Assembly (NCBI GenBank): GCA_905480405.1
Contig: CAJQQH010000028.1
Span: forward strand, 1-45,636
Source of the DNA: an uncultured Polaribacter sp.
GTDB taxonomy: Bacteria > Bacteroidota > Bacteroidia > Flavobacteriales > Flavobacteriaceae
Reading direction: 5' to 3'
DNA: 45,636 nucleotides
Part shown: piece after piece, positions 26,498 through 33,594 of the stretch
Numbering within the stretch: the stretch's first letter is position 1
Layout: each line of letters opens with the position of its first letter
Notes under the pieces: generated by a model
Databases searched by the model: none
Told to the model about the DNA's origin: nothing
The model's input: only the letters and a program-made list of their open reading frames with translations
Made by a program: the position numbers and the translations under genes

Positions 26498-26986
26498 CTA
26501 AACCAACTCTATTCTATCTTCTTTTATTACAATTAGCTTTTGTTTATACAAATTACCAACTGCTTTTTTAAATGCTTTTTTACTCATTTTCATATGAAAA
26601 CGAATAGAATCAGGAGAACTTTTATCTGTTAATAAAACAAAACCTTCTCTACTCTTTTTCAATTTAGAAAGTACTTTTTCTACATCAGAATCTATTACAT
26701 TTCTAAAACCTTGTGGTCTAAGAGAAACATCTATTTTACCGTCTTCACGAATTTGTTTTATATAACCCGTAACTTCCATGTTTTCTTCTAAGTCCTGAAA
26801 AACTTCGCTTCTAAAAAGTAGACCGTCAAATTCTTCATTAATTAAAACAGTATAACCTAAACCGGTTTCAGTTTCAATTACTAAACTTACTTTATCACCT
26901 TCTTTTAAGTACATTTCTTCATCTTGAGAATCATTTTCTCCGTCTTGTAACTGCTCTTCTTCGTAAAAATCTTCTTGTGAATCCAT
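26498..26986 (-). CDS. Short CvfB-like RNA-binding protein (S1 plus winged helix)
   Basis: The 162-residue protein has an acidic N-terminal tail (EDFYEEEQLQDGENDSQDEE), an S1-like segment (YLKEGDKVSLVIETETGLGYTVLINEEFDGLLFRSEVFQDLEENMEVTGYIKQIREDGKIDVSLRP) and a C-terminal winged-helix part (SPDSIRFHMKMSKKAFKKAVGNLYKQKLIVI). This order matches the C-terminal half of CvfB/YitL, which in Firmicutes is about 280 residues; two N-terminal S1-like units are missing. The ATG overlaps the menD stop by one base (TAATG), so translation is coupled to menD. No functional link with menaquinone is known. Confidence 0.8.
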   Translation of the reverse strand: MDSQEDFYEEEQLQDGENDSQDEEMYLKEGDKVSLVIETETGLGYTVLINEEFDGLLFRSEVFQDLEENMEVTGYIKQIREDGKIDVSLRPQGFRNVIDSDVEKVLSKLKKSREGFVLLTDKSSPDSIRFHMKMSKKAFKKAVGNLYKQKLIVIKEDRIELV

Positions 26987-28644
26987 TATTGTATATATTT
27001 AAAATATGCTGATAAAATTAAATCATTTTCTTCACTTGGAGTGAAAATTTCTAATATTTTTGGTTTTTCTGATGTTTTATAAAACCCTACTAATTGTTCT
27101 TTTACTGTTACTTTAGAATCTGCTTTTAAATACTGAAACCCATACATTTTACACAAATGTTCTGCAGTTAAACTATGAGGTGTTTCAAAATATTTAATTG
27201 CATTGGTAGATTTAGGTCCAGGTATAATTTTAAAAATTCCTCCACCTGAATTATTTATCAGTATAATTCTAAAATTATTAGGAATATTTGAATTCCATAA
27301 CCCATTACTATCATAAAAAAAACTAATATCGCCAGTAATAAAAGTTGTTTGATTTTTATTCGCAAAAGCTGCTCCTATTGCTGTACTTGTACTACCATCA
27401 ATTCCACTAGTACCTCTATTACAAAAAACAGTATTAGTAGCATCAATAGAAAATAATTGCGCATACCTAATAATTGAACTGTTACTAATCTGTAACTGAC
27501 TCTTTTTAGGTATACTATCTAAAACCTGCTCAAAAACTTTAAAATCTGAATGTTTAGCCTTTAACAAATACTCAGCATGTTTTAAACGTTTTTTATTACG
27601 AATTTGCAACCATTTTTGTTGATAATCACTTTCTATAATTTCAACTGAATCATTAAAATTTAAAAAGAAGTCTAAAGGTGCAGTTTGTATAAACTCTGAT
27701 AAACAAAAAAAAGTATTTGTTGCTTTTTCTGTATCAATATTCCAGTGATGTTTTGGTTGGTACTTTCTTAAAAATTGTTTTATTTTTTTAGAAATAATCA
27801 TACCTCCAAATGTAATTAACACATCTGGTTTTAAATCTTTAAACTGATTATCATCTAAAGAAAATATTAACTGATCTATAGAATCAATTGCTTTTTCATG
27901 ATGCAAATTAGAAGTAGTTTCTGTTAAAATTAGAACAGAATTATCATCTGCATAAACATCCATTAATTGATGTAATTTATTATTAGGATAATTTACACCT
28001 ACTAAAATCATTTTCTTTGAAGATGTATTCCAAATTTTAGCTAAATTATCATAATTAATATGTGAGTTATCTAAAGAACTCATACTAATGTGCGGAAAAT
28101 GAAAATCTTGTAATTTCTCTACAGTTTTATAAAGCGGCTCATCAAAAGGAACATTAATATGAACAGGACCTTTTTGTGAAACTGAAGTTTGCAGTGCTTC
28201 TCCTATTAATTGAGAATTACGGGCTTTATACTTTTCATTTTCGATCAAGTTTGCAGAAAACAAAATATGATTCTCAAATACGTTTTCTTGACGAATTGTT
28301 TGTCCGTCTCCAATATCTATCAAATGTTTAGGTCTATCTGCAGAAATTACAACTAAAGGTACATTGCTATAAAACGCTTCAGCAATTGCTGGATAATAAT
28401 TTAACAAAGCAGAACCAGAAGAACACAAAACTGCTACAGGTTTTTGTGTTTGTTGTGCAATACCTAGGGCAAAAAAAGCAGCACTTCTTTCATCTACTAC
28501 ACTTAAAGTTTCTATTTCTGGATGATTAGAAAAGCCAATTGTAAGAGGCGCATTTCTTGAACCTGGAGAAATAACAACTGTATCAATATGAAATTGAGTA
28601 CATGCAGATATAACAAGTTGTGCGAGTTCTTTTTTTGGATACAT
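26986..28644 (-). CDS. menD: 2-succinyl-5-enolpyruvyl-6-hydroxy-3-cyclohexene-1-carboxylate synthase MenD
   Basis: MenD is a ThDP enzyme that joins isochorismate and 2-oxoglutarate-derived succinic semialdehyde, the first committed step of menaquinone synthesis. The 552-residue protein has the MenD start VISACTQFHIDTVVISPGSRNAPLTIGF, VVDERSAAFFALGIAQQ, and the ThDP domain with NRGTSGIDGSTSTAIG and GDISFFYDSNGLW (metal-binding Asp and Asn). Lengths and motifs agree with the family. It is coupled to the CvfB-like gene (TAATG). A -7 box at 28681-28688 lies 37 bases upstream of its ATG, inside a repeat. Confidence 0.96.
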   Translation of the reverse strand: MYPKKELAQLVISACTQFHIDTVVISPGSRNAPLTIGFSNHPEIETLSVVDERSAAFFALGIAQQTQKPVAVLCSSGSALLNYYPAIAEAFYSNVPLVVISADRPKHLIDIGDGQTIRQENVFENHILFSANLIENEKYKARNSQLIGEALQTSVSQKGPVHINVPFDEPLYKTVEKLQDFHFPHISMSSLDNSHINYDNLAKIWNTSSKKMILVGVNYPNNKLHQLMDVYADDNSVLILTETTSNLHHEKAIDSIDQLIFSLDDNQFKDLKPDVLITFGGMIISKKIKQFLRKYQPKHHWNIDTEKATNTFFCLSEFIQTAPLDFFLNFNDSVEIIESDYQQKWLQIRNKKRLKHAEYLLKAKHSDFKVFEQVLDSIPKKSQLQISNSSIIRYAQLFSIDATNTVFCNRGTSGIDGSTSTAIGAAFANKNQTTFITGDISFFYDSNGLWNSNIPNNFRIILINNSGGGIFKIIPGPKSTNAIKYFETPHSLTAEHLCKMYGFQYLKADSKVTVKEQLVGFYKTSEKPKILEIFTPSEENDLILSAYFKYIQ

Positions 28645-28650
28645 TATTAT

Positions 28651-28695
28651 AGTTGCAAAGTTTAATTAGTTGCAAAGCTGCAAAGTTACAAAGTC
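28651..28695. repeat. GCAAAG direct-repeat cluster upstream of menD
   Basis: TTGCAAAG occurs at 28653-28660, 28670-28677, and then as GCAAAG and ACAAAG in close succession. It is part of a dispersed intergenic repeat family and contains a menD -7 box. Confidence 0.6.
28681..28688 (-). promoter_or_regulatory. -7 box (TAACTTTG) of menD, within a repeat
   Basis: The + strand CAAAGTTA is the reversed TAnnTTTG consensus. A TTG on the - strand lies about 22 bases upstream (28713-28711). The start would be near 28674. Confidence 0.5.
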
Positions 28696-28795
28696 AAAAT
28701 TTATTGAAGACAAAAAAGTCGCAAACTTTCATTTATTACTTTGAAAGTTAACGACTCTATAATTTTATTAATTAGCTATTCGTTTCTAAACAAGT

Positions 28796-28881
28796 TTAGC
28801 CCTGATTGAATGGCCTGTTTGAGCTCTTTTTTATTCTTTTTTGAATAAAAAAAGCGAGTAGTGAAAGCAGGAAATAGCTTC
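28796..28881 (+). ncRNA. Probable Flavo-1-like RNA element
   Basis: AGCCCTGATTGAA at 28798-28810 and GTGAAAGCAGGAAATAGCTTC at 28861-28881 are the ends of a recurrent flavobacterial intergenic element; CCTG (28801-28804) pairs with CAGG (28868-28871) and AGC with GCT. A central hairpin (TTTTTTATTC at 28827-28836 with GAATAAAAAA at 28843-28852) completes it. I recall this form as the Flavo-1 RNA motif, of unknown function, but cannot verify that here. Confidence 0.5.
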
Positions 28882-28921
28882 TAATAATTATATTTAGAGT
28901 TATTGGTAAGTTACAAAATGA

Positions 28922-28988
28922 CAAAGTCGCAAAGTTTAAAAACGTTTACAAATAAAACTTTGCAACTCTTTTAAACTTTGCGACTTTG
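28922..28988. repeat. 20-base perfect inverted repeat after the aldolase gene
   Basis: The arms 28922-28941 and 28969-28988 are perfect complements (CAAAGTCGCAAAG and so on) around a 27-base loop. It lies 19 bases after the - strand aldolase stop and may end transcription or be a repeat-family member. Confidence 0.8.
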
Positions 28989-29007
28989 CAACTATATTTT
29001 TTTAAAA

Positions 29008-29661
29008 CTAGTTTCCTTTTTGGTAATCTGCTAAAAACTTAGCCAAACCACTATCTGTTAAAGGATGTTTTAACAAGCCTTCAATAGCGCTTAAAGGCCC
29101 AGTCATAACATCAGAACCTAATTTTGCACAGTTAATAATATGCATTGTATTACGAACAGATGCTGCTAAAATTTGAGTTTCGAAACCATAATTATCATAA
29201 ATTAAACGAATCTCAGAAATTAAATTCATTCCGTCTGTAGAAATATCGTCTAAACGACCAATAAACGGAGAAACATATGTTGCTCCTGCTTTTGCTGCCA
29301 ATAAAGCCTGACCTGCAGAAAAAACTAACGTTACATTTGTTTTAATTCCTTTTGACGAAAAATATTTACAAGCTTTTACACCATCTTTTATCATTGGTAA
29401 TTTTACCACGATTTGAGGATTTAAAGCAGCTAAAGCTTCACCTTCTTTAACCATTCCTTCAAAATCTGTAGAAATCACTTCTGCAGAAACATCACCTTCT
29501 ACCAATTCACAAATTTCTTTGTAGTGGTTTATAATGTTGGATTCGCCAGTAATTCCTTCTTTAGCCATTAAAGATGGGTTTGTTGTTACACCGTCTAAAA
29601 TTCCTAAAGCTTGCGCTTCTTTAATTTGCTCTAAATTTGCTGTGTCTATAAAAAATTTCAT
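29008..29661 (-). CDS. fsa: Fructose-6-phosphate aldolase / transaldolase-like protein
   Basis: This 217-residue protein is of the short TalC/FSA/transaldolase class that retroaldolises fructose 6-phosphate or transfers dihydroxyacetone. Features are MKFFIDTANLEQIKEAQALGILDGVTTNPSLMAKEG, the Schiff-base lysine in IVVKLPMIKDGVKA, and NVTLVFSAGQALLAAKAGATYVSPFIGRLDDI. The start at 29661 is chosen because the -7 box at 29701-29708 lies over the longer frame beginning at 29703. Substrate is either fructose 6-phosphate or sedoheptulose 7-phosphate; sequence does not decide. Confidence 0.93.
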   Translation of the reverse strand: MKFFIDTANLEQIKEAQALGILDGVTTNPSLMAKEGITGESNIINHYKEICELVEGDVSAEVISTDFEGMVKEGEALAALNPQIVVKLPMIKDGVKACKYFSSKGIKTNVTLVFSAGQALLAAKAGATYVSPFIGRLDDISTDGMNLISEIRLIYDNYGFETQILAASVRNTMHIINCAKLGSDVMTGPLSAIEGLLKHPLTDSGLAKFLADYQKGN

Positions 29662-29700
29662 TACTATTTTGTTTAAATTCTGATAATTGATAAATTTTAA

Positions 29701-29708
29701 CAAAGTTA
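29701..29708 (-). promoter_or_regulatory. -7 box (TAACTTTG) of the aldolase gene
   Basis: The + strand CAAAGTTA is the reversed consensus; start near 29694 gives a 33-base leader to the ATG at 29661. Confidence 0.55.
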
Positions 29709-29734
29709 CGGATTTACTAAAGATTATAAATTCA

Positions 29735-29742
29735 TATTTTTG
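29735..29742 (+). promoter_or_regulatory. -7 box (TATTTTTG) of the lipoprotein gene
   Basis: A TAnnTTTG match lies 16 bases before the ATG at 29759, divergent from the aldolase promoter 26 bases away. Confidence 0.5.
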
Positions 29743-29758
29743 TAAAAAACATATTTAA

Positions 29759-30796
29759 ATGCAATTTAGAATATTACTACTCATTTTTATCACATTTATT
29801 TTTAATTCTTGTGGTTCTAAAGAAACTACAGAAGACGAAATAATAGATATTATTGAAGAACAAACAACTACTAATTGCAGTAATTCTACAATTACAATTA
29901 CAGAAAGCGATGCAATTGCATTACCAGATGCTACTAATGCAGTATATTGGAAAGGTACGTATAACGAAACTTCTGTAAAAATTGGTTATACCAAACAAGT
30001 TAGTTCAGATGGTGAGACAGAATCAATTTATTTTGTTTTTAATAAAGTTAATGAATGTCTAACAATTAATCGTGCATATAAATATTATAATGGAAATCTT
30101 GTAGACGTTTCTGCTCTTACAGAAGTAAACATAAGTAACTTTTATATTCAAGACTGGGAAACTGACACAAAATTTTCTGGAGTAATAACTTATATAGACC
30201 CACATGATAAGAGTACGTACACTAGAAAATTTTGGTTAACATTTACAACCAATGACTATTTGGAAAACACCAATGAATTCGAATCTTTTTCTGATTATTT
30301 CTCTTCAAAATTACCTATAGAAATTGATGTAAACAAAGACAATACAATAGATTTTAACTTAGAATACGAAGAGATTAGAAATAACGGAAACCAGCCTTCT
30401 TATTCAGAATTTCAAATTAAACTAACATCTTCGGACACCGTTATAAATTCAATTTTATCACCAAAAACAAGTTCTAGCCCATTTGGTATAATTTTCGAAC
30501 CGCCTTTTACAACTGAAGATGCTAGAAAACATACAACTAACCTAAAAAACACTTTAGATATTTTTTATGAATTTAACGCTCCTTATGAAGAATACAACTA
30601 CTTTTTAAATAATAATATAACTTATAAACAAACATTAAACAACACTAAAGATGATTACTTTGTTGTGTCCATGATTTTAAATGGGCAAGAATACTTTGGC
30701 TGGATCCATTTTAAATTAAACACTAGTTTATCTAATGTAGAAGTTATTGAAACTTATCTTAACACAAATGCCTACGAACATATTAATGTAAATTAA
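29759..30796 (+). CDS. Hypothetical lipoprotein
   Basis: The 345-residue protein is not recognised. It has a lipobox (IFNSC, Cys19) followed by a charged run GSKETTEDEIIDIIEEQ, which may favour surface export in this phylum. The mature part is strand-rich and hydrophilic with many Asn, Thr and Tyr (TVYWKGTYNETSVKIGYTKQ-like text near 60, FNLEYEEIRNNG near 200), suggesting a beta-sandwich or adhesin-like domain. It begins after its own -7 box and ends one base from the convergent SDR gene stop. Function unknown. Confidence 0.75.
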   Translation: MQFRILLLIFITFIFNSCGSKETTEDEIIDIIEEQTTTNCSNSTITITESDAIALPDATNAVYWKGTYNETSVKIGYTKQVSSDGETESIYFVFNKVNECLTINRAYKYYNGNLVDVSALTEVNISNFYIQDWETDTKFSGVITYIDPHDKSTYTRKFWLTFTTNDYLENTNEFESFSDYFSSKLPIEIDVNKDNTIDFNLEYEEIRNNGNQPSYSEFQIKLTSSDTVINSILSPKTSSSPFGIIFEPPFTTEDARKHTTNLKNTLDIFYEFNAPYEEYNYFLNNNITYKQTLNNTKDDYFVVSMILNGQEYFGWIHFKLNTSLSNVEVIETYLNTNAYEHINVN

Positions 30797-30797
30797 A

Positions 30798-31601
30798 TTA
30801 CATCTTATAATGATTCATTAATATCTTTTGATACAATTTATCAGGTAAAATTCGTTTTAAAACGATAGAAAACTTCTCCATAAAGCCACCAACTTTATAG
30901 TGTATTTTAGGATTATCTGTATTTATGATTTTATAAACTGTTTTTGCCATTTCTACAGGATCCATTCCACCACTTACATGAGAATCCATCAAATCTAAAT
31001 TAGATTGATACACTTCTCTATAAGCAGAGTTTTCAAAAACTGGCGTATGATATCTTCCTGCAGCAATATTAGTTGCAAAATCTCCAGGCGCCACATTTAC
31101 AACCTTAATTCCAAAAGCTTTCACCTCCATACTTGTAGCCTCAGTTACTAATTCTAAAGCACCTTTTGTAGCAGAATACAAACCTCTAAACGGCAATCCC
31201 ATATAACCTGCAATAGAAGTTACATTAAGTATAAGTCCAGATTTTTGTTTCCTCATTTGAGGTAATACAGCCTTCATTACATCTATTGCTCCAAAAAGAT
31301 TGGTATTAAAAACTGCTCTCATTTCATCAGTTGGCGTATCTTCAATAGGACCTGTAATTCCCATTCCTGCATTATTAATTAACACATCTAACCTACCTTC
31401 CTTTTTGATGATATAATCAATAGCCATATCAATCGTCTCAACTTTTAAAACATCTAAAGCAATGATTTCAAAAGAAAAATCCTCAACATTTTTGGGATTC
31501 CTACTTGTACCAAAAACCTTGTAACCTTTACTTTGTAGAAAAGTAGCAATTGATTTCCCTATTCCTGATGAAGCTCCTGTAACTAATATAACTTTAGACA
31601 T
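30798..31601 (-). CDS. Short-chain dehydrogenase/reductase (SDR)
   Basis: The 267-residue protein is a classical SDR: cofactor motif TGASSGIGK (about 8-16), NNAGMGITG (about 77-85), catalytic Ser in NVTSIAGY, and YSATKGA with Tyr and Lys of the YxxxK pair. TSRNPKN after the second strand suggests NADP preference, and the C-terminal KVGGFMEKFSIVLKRILPDKLY is unusual but common in the flavobacterial subfamily. The start at 31601 is chosen because the -7 box 31635-31642 overlaps the longer frame. Substrate is not known. It ends one base from the lipoprotein gene. Confidence 0.93.
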   Translation of the reverse strand: MSKVILVTGASSGIGKSIATFLQSKGYKVFGTSRNPKNVEDFSFEIIALDVLKVETIDMAIDYIIKKEGRLDVLINNAGMGITGPIEDTPTDEMRAVFNTNLFGAIDVMKAVLPQMRKQKSGLILNVTSIAGYMGLPFRGLYSATKGALELVTEATSMEVKAFGIKVVNVAPGDFATNIAAGRYHTPVFENSAYREVYQSNLDLMDSHVSGGMDPVEMAKTVYKIINTDNPKIHYKVGGFMEKFSIVLKRILPDKLYQKILMNHYKM

Positions 31602-31634
31602 AAAATTAATTTCTAATTTTGAATTGCGAATTAA

Positions 31635-31642
31635 CAAAAATA
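31635..31642 (-). promoter_or_regulatory. -7 box (TATTTTTG) of the SDR gene
   Basis: The + strand CAAAAATA is the reversed consensus; a start near 31628 leaves a 27-base leader to the ATG at 31601. Confidence 0.5.
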
Positions 31643-31723
31643 AAGTAAAAGTAAATGATGTAAGCCAGATTTTTAAGATATTAATCTGACAAAATTACGA
31701 GGAAAATTTAGGGCATAAAAAAT

Positions 31724-31817
31724 GGCAAGCTACCTACATCACACTGCTACAACCTAATACCCTTGCTGCGTTCCCGCCCTGGGGGATTCAAAGGGAGCTA
31801 GTTGTGTAGGACTTGCC
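31724..31817 (-). ncRNA. ffs: Signal recognition particle RNA (small bacterial type)
   Basis: On the - strand the 94-base RNA starts GGCAAGTCC and ends TAGCTTGCC, the two ends pairing. The apical domain reads CCAGGGCGGGAACGCAGC, then AAGGGTA, the conserved SRP54-binding loop and symmetric internal loop. It partners Ffh and, on the membrane, FtsY, whose gene is at 19305-20279. A T-rich stretch follows on the - strand (TTTTTTATG). The size fits the small 4.5S-type RNA of this phylum. Confidence 0.9.
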
Positions 31818-31821
31818 GCTG

Positions 31822-31851
31822 CAAATTTACAACAGATTTTTATTATAACAA
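31822..31851 (-). promoter_or_regulatory. Promoter of ffs: TTG, 19-base spacer, TAAATTTG
   Basis: On the - strand TTG (31851-31849) and TAAATTTG (31829-31822) are 19 bases apart, an exact Bacteroidota consensus. The start would fall at about 31816, the first base of the folded SRP RNA. Confidence 0.85.
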
Positions 31852-31960
31852 TTAAAAAAATATGAAATTTTTTGTAACATTTTTAACTTGCTGAATACTA
31901 ATAAGATGTTTTGTAAGTTTTCTTAAAATTAAAAAATAAAAACTATCAAAATGAAATTGA

Positions 31961-31968
31961 TATATTTG
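31961..31968 (+). promoter_or_regulatory. -7 box (TATATTTG) of the DUF4199 gene
   Basis: An exact TAnnTTTG match lies 24 bases before the ATG at 31993. Confidence 0.55.
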
Positions 31969-31992
31969 TAAAACTAACTAAATCATTAAACA

Positions 31993-32514
31993 ATGGAAAA
32001 CCAAGTAAACAGTAAAAGTATTATCTTAAACAATGGTCTTTACCTAGGTCTTATAGGTATAATTTGTCACTTAGCATTATATGCAACTGGTAGCTTATTA
32101 GAATTAAACTGGGTAAACAGTATTATTAGCTTAATTGCTATGATTGTTTTAATAGTTATGGGTATTAAAACCTATAAATTAAATAACGGTGGTTTTATTT
32201 CTTGGGGACAAGGAGTTAAAATAGGAATGGGAATAACAATGATTAGTGCTGTAATTACTGTTCTTTATATTATGATATTTATGAATTTTATAGAACCAGA
32301 TTTTCAGCAGCAGGCATTAGAGTTTCAAAAACAGGCTTGGGTTGATGCAGGTTTAACTGATGAACAAGTTGAAGCCTCTGTTGCTATGACAGAAAAATTT
32401 CAAACACCAGCTATTACTGTAGCAATGATGTTAGCATTTTCTGCGTTTATCGGATTTATTTTTTCTGCAATAACAGCAGCAATCATGAAAAAATCTGAAG
32501 AAGAAACTTATTAA
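31993..32514 (+). CDS. DUF4199 membrane protein
   Basis: The 173-residue protein has four hydrophobic segments at about 15-33, 40-59, 74-97 and 138-163 and a loop with VDAGLTDEQVEAS between the last two. The order and the G-x-x-S-W-G-Q-G-V-K-I-G (about 67-80) match DUF4199, a Bacteroidota family of unknown function that often sits beside glycosyltransferases of the DPM1 kind, as here. The hairpin after it (32549-32570) suggests that it is transcribed alone. Confidence 0.88.
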   Translation: MENQVNSKSIILNNGLYLGLIGIICHLALYATGSLLELNWVNSIISLIAMIVLIVMGIKTYKLNNGGFISWGQGVKIGMGITMISAVITVLYIMIFMNFIEPDFQQQALEFQKQAWVDAGLTDEQVEASVAMTEKFQTPAITVAMMLAFSAFIGFIFSAITAAIMKKSEEETY

Positions 32515-32548
32515 TTTTAGTTTTAACGTTTTTAAAGTAAAAAGTAAG

Positions 32549-32570
32549 AAAGTATCTACAATACTTTTTT
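32549..32570 (+). terminator. Terminator after DUF4199 gene
   Basis: AAAGTAT (32549-32555) pairs with ATACTTT (32561-32567) around CTACA and is followed by a short T run. Confidence 0.65.
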
Positions 32571-32597
32571 AACTTTACAACTTGTAACTTTACAACT
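32571..32597. repeat. 15-base tandem repeat ahead of GT2 gene
   Basis: AACTTTACAACTTGT at 32571 is repeated at 32586 as AACTTTACAACT. It belongs to the dispersed ACTTTG/ACTTTAC repeat family and ends eight bases before the ATG at 32605. Confidence 0.65.
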
Positions 32598-32604
32598 AGA
32601 AAAT

Positions 32605-33561
32605 ATGGATATTTCGGTAGTAATACCACTTCTTAACGAAGATGAATCTTTACAAGAATTACACGATTGGATTGCAAAAGTTATGCAATCCAATCGTTAT
32701 TTATATGAAATTATTTTTATTGATGATGGTAGCACAGACAATTCTTGGAATGTTATTGAGCAATTATCAACAAACAATAAAGCCGTAAAAGGGATTCGTT
32801 TTAAAAAAAATTACGGAAAATCTCAAGCATTAGATGCTGGTTTTGAACTTGCTCTTGGTAATGTTGTAATTACTATGGATGCAGACCTACAAGACAATCC
32901 AGATGAAATTCCAGAATTATACAAATTAATAATTGATAAAGATTTCGATTTAATTTCTGGATGGAAAAAAAAACGCTACGATAACGTTATCACCAAAAAC
33001 ATACCATCTAAACTTTTTAATGCAGCTGCAAGAAAAACTTCTGGACTTAAACTACACGATTTTAATTGCGGTTTAAAAGCTTACAAAAACGAGGTTATAA
33101 AAGCTGTAAAAGTTAGTGGAGAAATGCATAGATACATTCCTGTATTAGCAAAAAATGAGGGGTATACTAAAATTGATGAAATGGTGGTAAAACACCAAGC
33201 TAGAAAATACGGAGAAACAAAATATGGAATGGATCGTTTTGTTAACGGTTTTTTAGACTTAATTACCATTTCTTTTTTATCTAAATTTGGTAAAAGACCA
33301 ATGCATTTTTTTGGTCTTTGGGGTTCATTTATGTTCTTATTTGGAACAACAAGTGCTTTTTATATTGGTGCATATAAGCTTTACAAAGTATACAATGGTA
33401 TTAGAACAATTTTAGTAACAGATAACCCTTGGTTTTTTATTGCACTTACCTCTATGATTTTAGGAACTCTACTATTTTTAGCTGGGTTTATTGGCGAGTT
33501 GATTATTAAAACTAAAAGCAACGAAAAACATTATACTATAAAGGAAAAAATAAATTTCTAA
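32605..33561 (+). CDS. DPM1/ArnC-like family 2 glycosyltransferase
   Basis: The 318-residue protein has a GT-A domain (1-230) with VVIPLLNEDESL, DDGSTDNS, and TMDADLQDNPDEI, and two C-terminal membrane segments at about 237-260 and 272-300. This order matches polyprenyl-phosphate sugar transferases of the DPM1, GtrB and ArnC groups, which move a sugar from a nucleotide donor to undecaprenyl phosphate on the cytoplasmic face. It is 33 bases ahead of the T9SS cargo gene and on the same strand as the hexomutase and ABC exporter, fitting an envelope glycan role. The sugar is unknown. Confidence 0.92.
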   Translation: MDISVVIPLLNEDESLQELHDWIAKVMQSNRYLYEIIFIDDGSTDNSWNVIEQLSTNNKAVKGIRFKKNYGKSQALDAGFELALGNVVITMDADLQDNPDEIPELYKLIIDKDFDLISGWKKKRYDNVITKNIPSKLFNAAARKTSGLKLHDFNCGLKAYKNEVIKAVKVSGEMHRYIPVLAKNEGYTKIDEMVVKHQARKYGETKYGMDRFVNGFLDLITISFLSKFGKRPMHFFGLWGSFMFLFGTTSAFYIGAYKLYKVYNGIRTILVTDNPWFFIALTSMILGTLLFLAGFIGELIIKTKSNEKHYTIKEKINF

Positions 33562-33594
33562 AAGTATATATACCAAGTATTAAGCAATCAATTT

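Noticed and set aside
28651-28695. CRISPR array
   Set aside because: Repeats are short, irregular and lack constant spacers; no cas genes are near.
31724-31817. tRNA or tmRNA instead of SRP RNA
   Set aside because: No cloverleaf arms or CCA-type ends; the apical GGCGGGAACGCAGC motif is that of SRP RNA.
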